From Synanceia verrucosa (taxonomy: Eukaryota > Chordata > Actinopteri > Perciformes > Synanceiidae): DNA of 64,000 nucleotides. The DNA is taken from positions 15,542,135-15,606,134 of the forward strand of contig CM056561.1 of the NCBI GenBank assembly GCA_029721515.1, in the 5' to 3' direction. A program made the translations under genes and the position numbers. Position 1 is the stretch's first letter. Each line of letters begins with the position of its first letter. Below, piece after piece: positions 61,163 through 64,000 of the stretch. Under the pieces are notes generated by a model. That model was not told where the DNA came from, made no database searches, and saw only the letters and a list, made by a program, of their open reading frames with translations.

Positions 61163-61776
61163 GCATCTTGGGGACTTGTTCACAAGTGAGGGGAGTGTGG
61201 AGCGCGAGATTGACAGGCGGATCAGTGCAGCTTCTGCAGTACCAATCCTGTACCAATCCATCGTGGTAAAGAGGGAGCTGAGCCGAAATACAAAGCTCTC
61301 AATTTACCAGTCGACCTACGTTCCTACCCTATGGTCACTAGCTGTGGGTCGTGACTGAAAGATCATGGATACAATTGGCTGAAATGAGTATCCTCCGCAG
61401 GGTGTCCGGGCTCTCTCTTAGAGATAGGATGAGAAGCTCAGTCATCTGGGAGGGGCTCAGAGTAGAGTCACTGCTCCTCCGCATCGAGAGGGGCCAGATG
61501 AGGTTGCTCGGGCATCTAGATAAGGATGCTTTCTGGACGCCTCCCTGTTGAGGTGTACCGGGCACGTCCCACCGACAGGAGACCCCGGGGACGACCCAGG
61601 ATATGCTGGAGAGACAATGTCTCCGGCTGGCTTGGGAATGCCTCGGTATCCCTCTGGAAGAGCTGGATGAAATGGCTGGACAGAGGGAAGTCTGGGCTTC
61701 CCTGCTGAAGCTTCGATCCCCGCGACCTGACCCCAGATAAGCGGAAGATGATGGATGGATGGATGGATGGATTTAA
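61163..61776 (+). mobile_element. LINE reverse-transcriptase fragment, 3' piece and tail
   Basis: Continues the LINE frame (GDLFTSEGSVEREIDRRISA; KRELSRNTKLSIYQSTYVPT; EMSILRRVSGLSLRDRMRSS; LLLRIERGQMRLLGHL) with frameshifts. It ends in a short UTR and a (GATG)n tail at 61748-61772. Such a tail is a feature I recall for the RTE-clade Rex3 elements of fish, but clade is not certain by eye. The tail resembles that of the SINEs at 4080 and 58341. Confidence 0.85.
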
Positions 61777-61789
61777 GAATGGATGGATG

Positions 61790-64000
61790 GACTGGATGGA
61801 AGATGTCGCTATGAATCACACTTCTTTTCCAGTTCATTCTTGTCTGTTTTGTCCATTACTTTTGTTGGCAGGTCTGTTCTTCTTAAGTGACAAAACTGAA
61901 TGAAAAGGGTGTCTAACGATGCCTTGTCCAACCAATGGAGCGTATTGTGTGTGACAGCTTGACTGAGTGGTGGAACAACGTTAAGGCGGTGGGAAGTTGC
62001 ACGCCACTGGATTTGCTTTTCCACCTAATTGCCACAACTGCGAACTGAGAGTTTTTACATGCTTGCAAACCAGGGAGGTGTACGCTGTAATTATCTTTCC
62101 GTGACTGTCATTTTGTTAAACATTAGCTTTAATTCACTTTTCAGATTAGTGGAGATCTTTGTCTGTTGATGTTATTTAACCTCACGAGTTAAAGAGGCTG
62201 CTGACTTTGTTGATATAACTGCTCACGACAGCTGCAGACAAATTCTTTGGCCTGGTTGCTGAGGGACTTTTACTTTGGCATGTGTTCAATGTAATGCCAG
62301 TTTTGCCAAATAACATGGTATGATTAAAGGCTCGAGTCACACATGCTTGAGTTGCCACTGCGATGATTATGCTTTCACATGCCGATAGGAAATCTTTTTA
62401 GGCAAAGGTACTACATTTTGCATCAGAAAGTTTTTTTTTTTTTTTTTTCTCCAGCTGATCATTTACATGACGCTTTACTGTTTACAGGATATGTCACATA
62501 GAAAAACAACAAATTATGAATGAATGGAGTGCTTGTTTTAATGTGGGCTTTACTCGTGGATTTTACTGTCTCTTGATATCATATGATCACATGTGATTCA
62601 GTTTCACAATTTAAATTCCTCTGTTACATGAAATATTGTGAATCAAAACGATCCTAGAAGCAGCATCGCTTTCAGTTGAAACAAACACTTTGGTGGCTGC
62701 CAAAAGGAGAAGTTGAGCTATAATGTAGGTCAGTTGGATGAATGTTTTCAGAGATAGAATAACACTTTTTCAGAAAGAAAGGGCTTTAACTAGCTGCTGT
62801 CTGTCTACCCATTAAACACTGTTCTCAGTTTGAGTTGGCAAATACTGTTTGTGTCAGATGAAGTGGGAGTTCTCCATGATCTCCTCTCCTGCTTTGCCAA
62901 ATGGCCATTATTGTGTGTTTTGATCCTTCTCTGTCTGTGCCCTTGACACTGTTTATGTCTGCCCAGCTGAATGCCAGGTGTGGCATCCTTAGTTTGGTTT
63001 TGCTTGATTATGTCACAAACACAATTTTTGTGTATATATATATTGAAAATGTAAAAAAATTGCTGTAGCTTGAATGATCAGCAGTGCTATGTCATGGTCT
63101 TTGGACTTTCAGAAGTTTCACTTTTCTGATGGCTCACTTAACACCATGTTCACCACTCTCTGATCAGACTGTGATTCCATACGCCTGTCAACACCAGAAA
63201 TCTTGCACTCCAAAGTCCAGATGGCCTCTGCAATCTGGTCCATGATGTTATCGCCTCATCACTACATGTCACCCCTCAATAGGAAAGCCACTTAGAAAAA
63301 TATGCACTGACAAACCTGAGCTGGGTGTCAAGCTCTGGTAGAGATGAAATGAGGTTATTATTATATTATATTTAGCTGGCACAAATGTTCTGGGGCAACA
63401 TATATTTAATCACAAGCTATTTACATTTCTGTCATCACAAGGGACGAGCATGGGAACTCTTCTTCCCCTCTCTTTTGTTCTTATAGATATGTAATGCATG
63501 ACAGAATTGAGAGTGAGTCAATAATTGGATTGATTGCATGCAGCCCCCTTGGCAACTTAAATGTCTCCAATACAAATTAGACATGCTCAGAAGATTTAAA
63601 TATCTGCAGTAGTAAAATTCTTTGAAAGCAGAATTTTGAAAAGACATGCAAAGACATTTTTTCACTGCAAGTGTCATTGAAAGTTATGTATGAATTACTT
63701 TGTGTATTTCACATCTTCATCATGTGCATCATACAGCATATTCATTAATGCAACATGGCCGAAGAAGGCTTGATGAGTAGGCACTCTTCAACAGGAAGTT
63801 TCTGGTCCAGTGCTGACGGTCTGTTCTTTTGTGGTTGAGACACTGTCTCATCCCCCCGTAGTGTTTAGTTTCCACCCATGTGAGCTCCTCAAAGAGCTCC
63901 GAAGTTTAAAGTCCTTCAAAGCGGAAGTGAGTGAGAGTGGGAGGGGACAACTGGACAAGACTCAAAGATGACTTTGTGTTTTGGCGATTGGCTCTGCCAA
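61790..64000. other. prex1 intron 1 sequence to the window edge
   Basis: No exon or mobile element was recognised. A poly-T run lies at about 62430-62449. The assignment to prex1 intron 1 is an inference from the open donor at 52383. Confidence 0.4.

Overview
The window is vertebrate nuclear DNA, almost certainly from a ray-finned (teleost) fish. It shows split genes with GT-AG introns, (CA)n/(TA)n microsatellites, three degenerate Tc1-type transposons, several short hAT- and Harbinger-like elements, tRNA-derived SINEs with a GATG-type tail, and a LINE remnant of a kind common in fish. Gene names rest on recognising protein families from reassembled exons; no search was run.

Layout. (1) 1069-3565, minus strand: the 5' eight coding exons of tmco4, a membrane protein with a DUF726 hydrolase-like domain; the rest of the gene lies left of the window. 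(2) 3.6-16.0 kb: a gene-free interval holding a SINE, two unrelated Tc1-like copies and microsatellites. (3) 16398-23210, plus strand: vwa1, a secreted matrix protein (signal peptide, VWA domain, three fibronectin III domains, tiny last exon; 515 aa). (4) 23.5-25.7 kb: a spacer with a 66-bp tandem repeat. (5) 27110-48745, plus strand: ralgapb, the beta subunit of the Ral GTPase-activating complex. All 29 coding exons join in one frame to 1519 aa. Its introns carry hAT-like elements, a SINE, a minisatellite and a 310-bp (TA)n block. (6) 52240-52383, plus strand: the first coding exon of prex1, a Rac exchange factor. The remaining 11.6 kb is read as prex1 intron 1, with a Tc1 copy, a perfect 60-bp palindrome, a SINE, and a LINE fragment split by a Harbinger-like insertion.

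The genes do not form an operon-like unit. ralgapb (restrains Ral) and prex1 (activates Rac) both act on small GTPases and both lie on human chromosome 20q, so their adjacency probably reflects conserved linkage. tmco4 and vwa1 are on human 1p36, so this fish segment joins two human linkage groups.

I found no convincing undescribed system. The observations most worth checking are the third FN3 domain of vwa1, the in-frame deletion derivative of a Tc1 transposase, the perfect 29-bp-arm palindrome in prex1 intron 1, the pair of inverted hAT-like copies in ralgapb introns, and the polyQ tract and NAGNAG acceptor in ralgapb.
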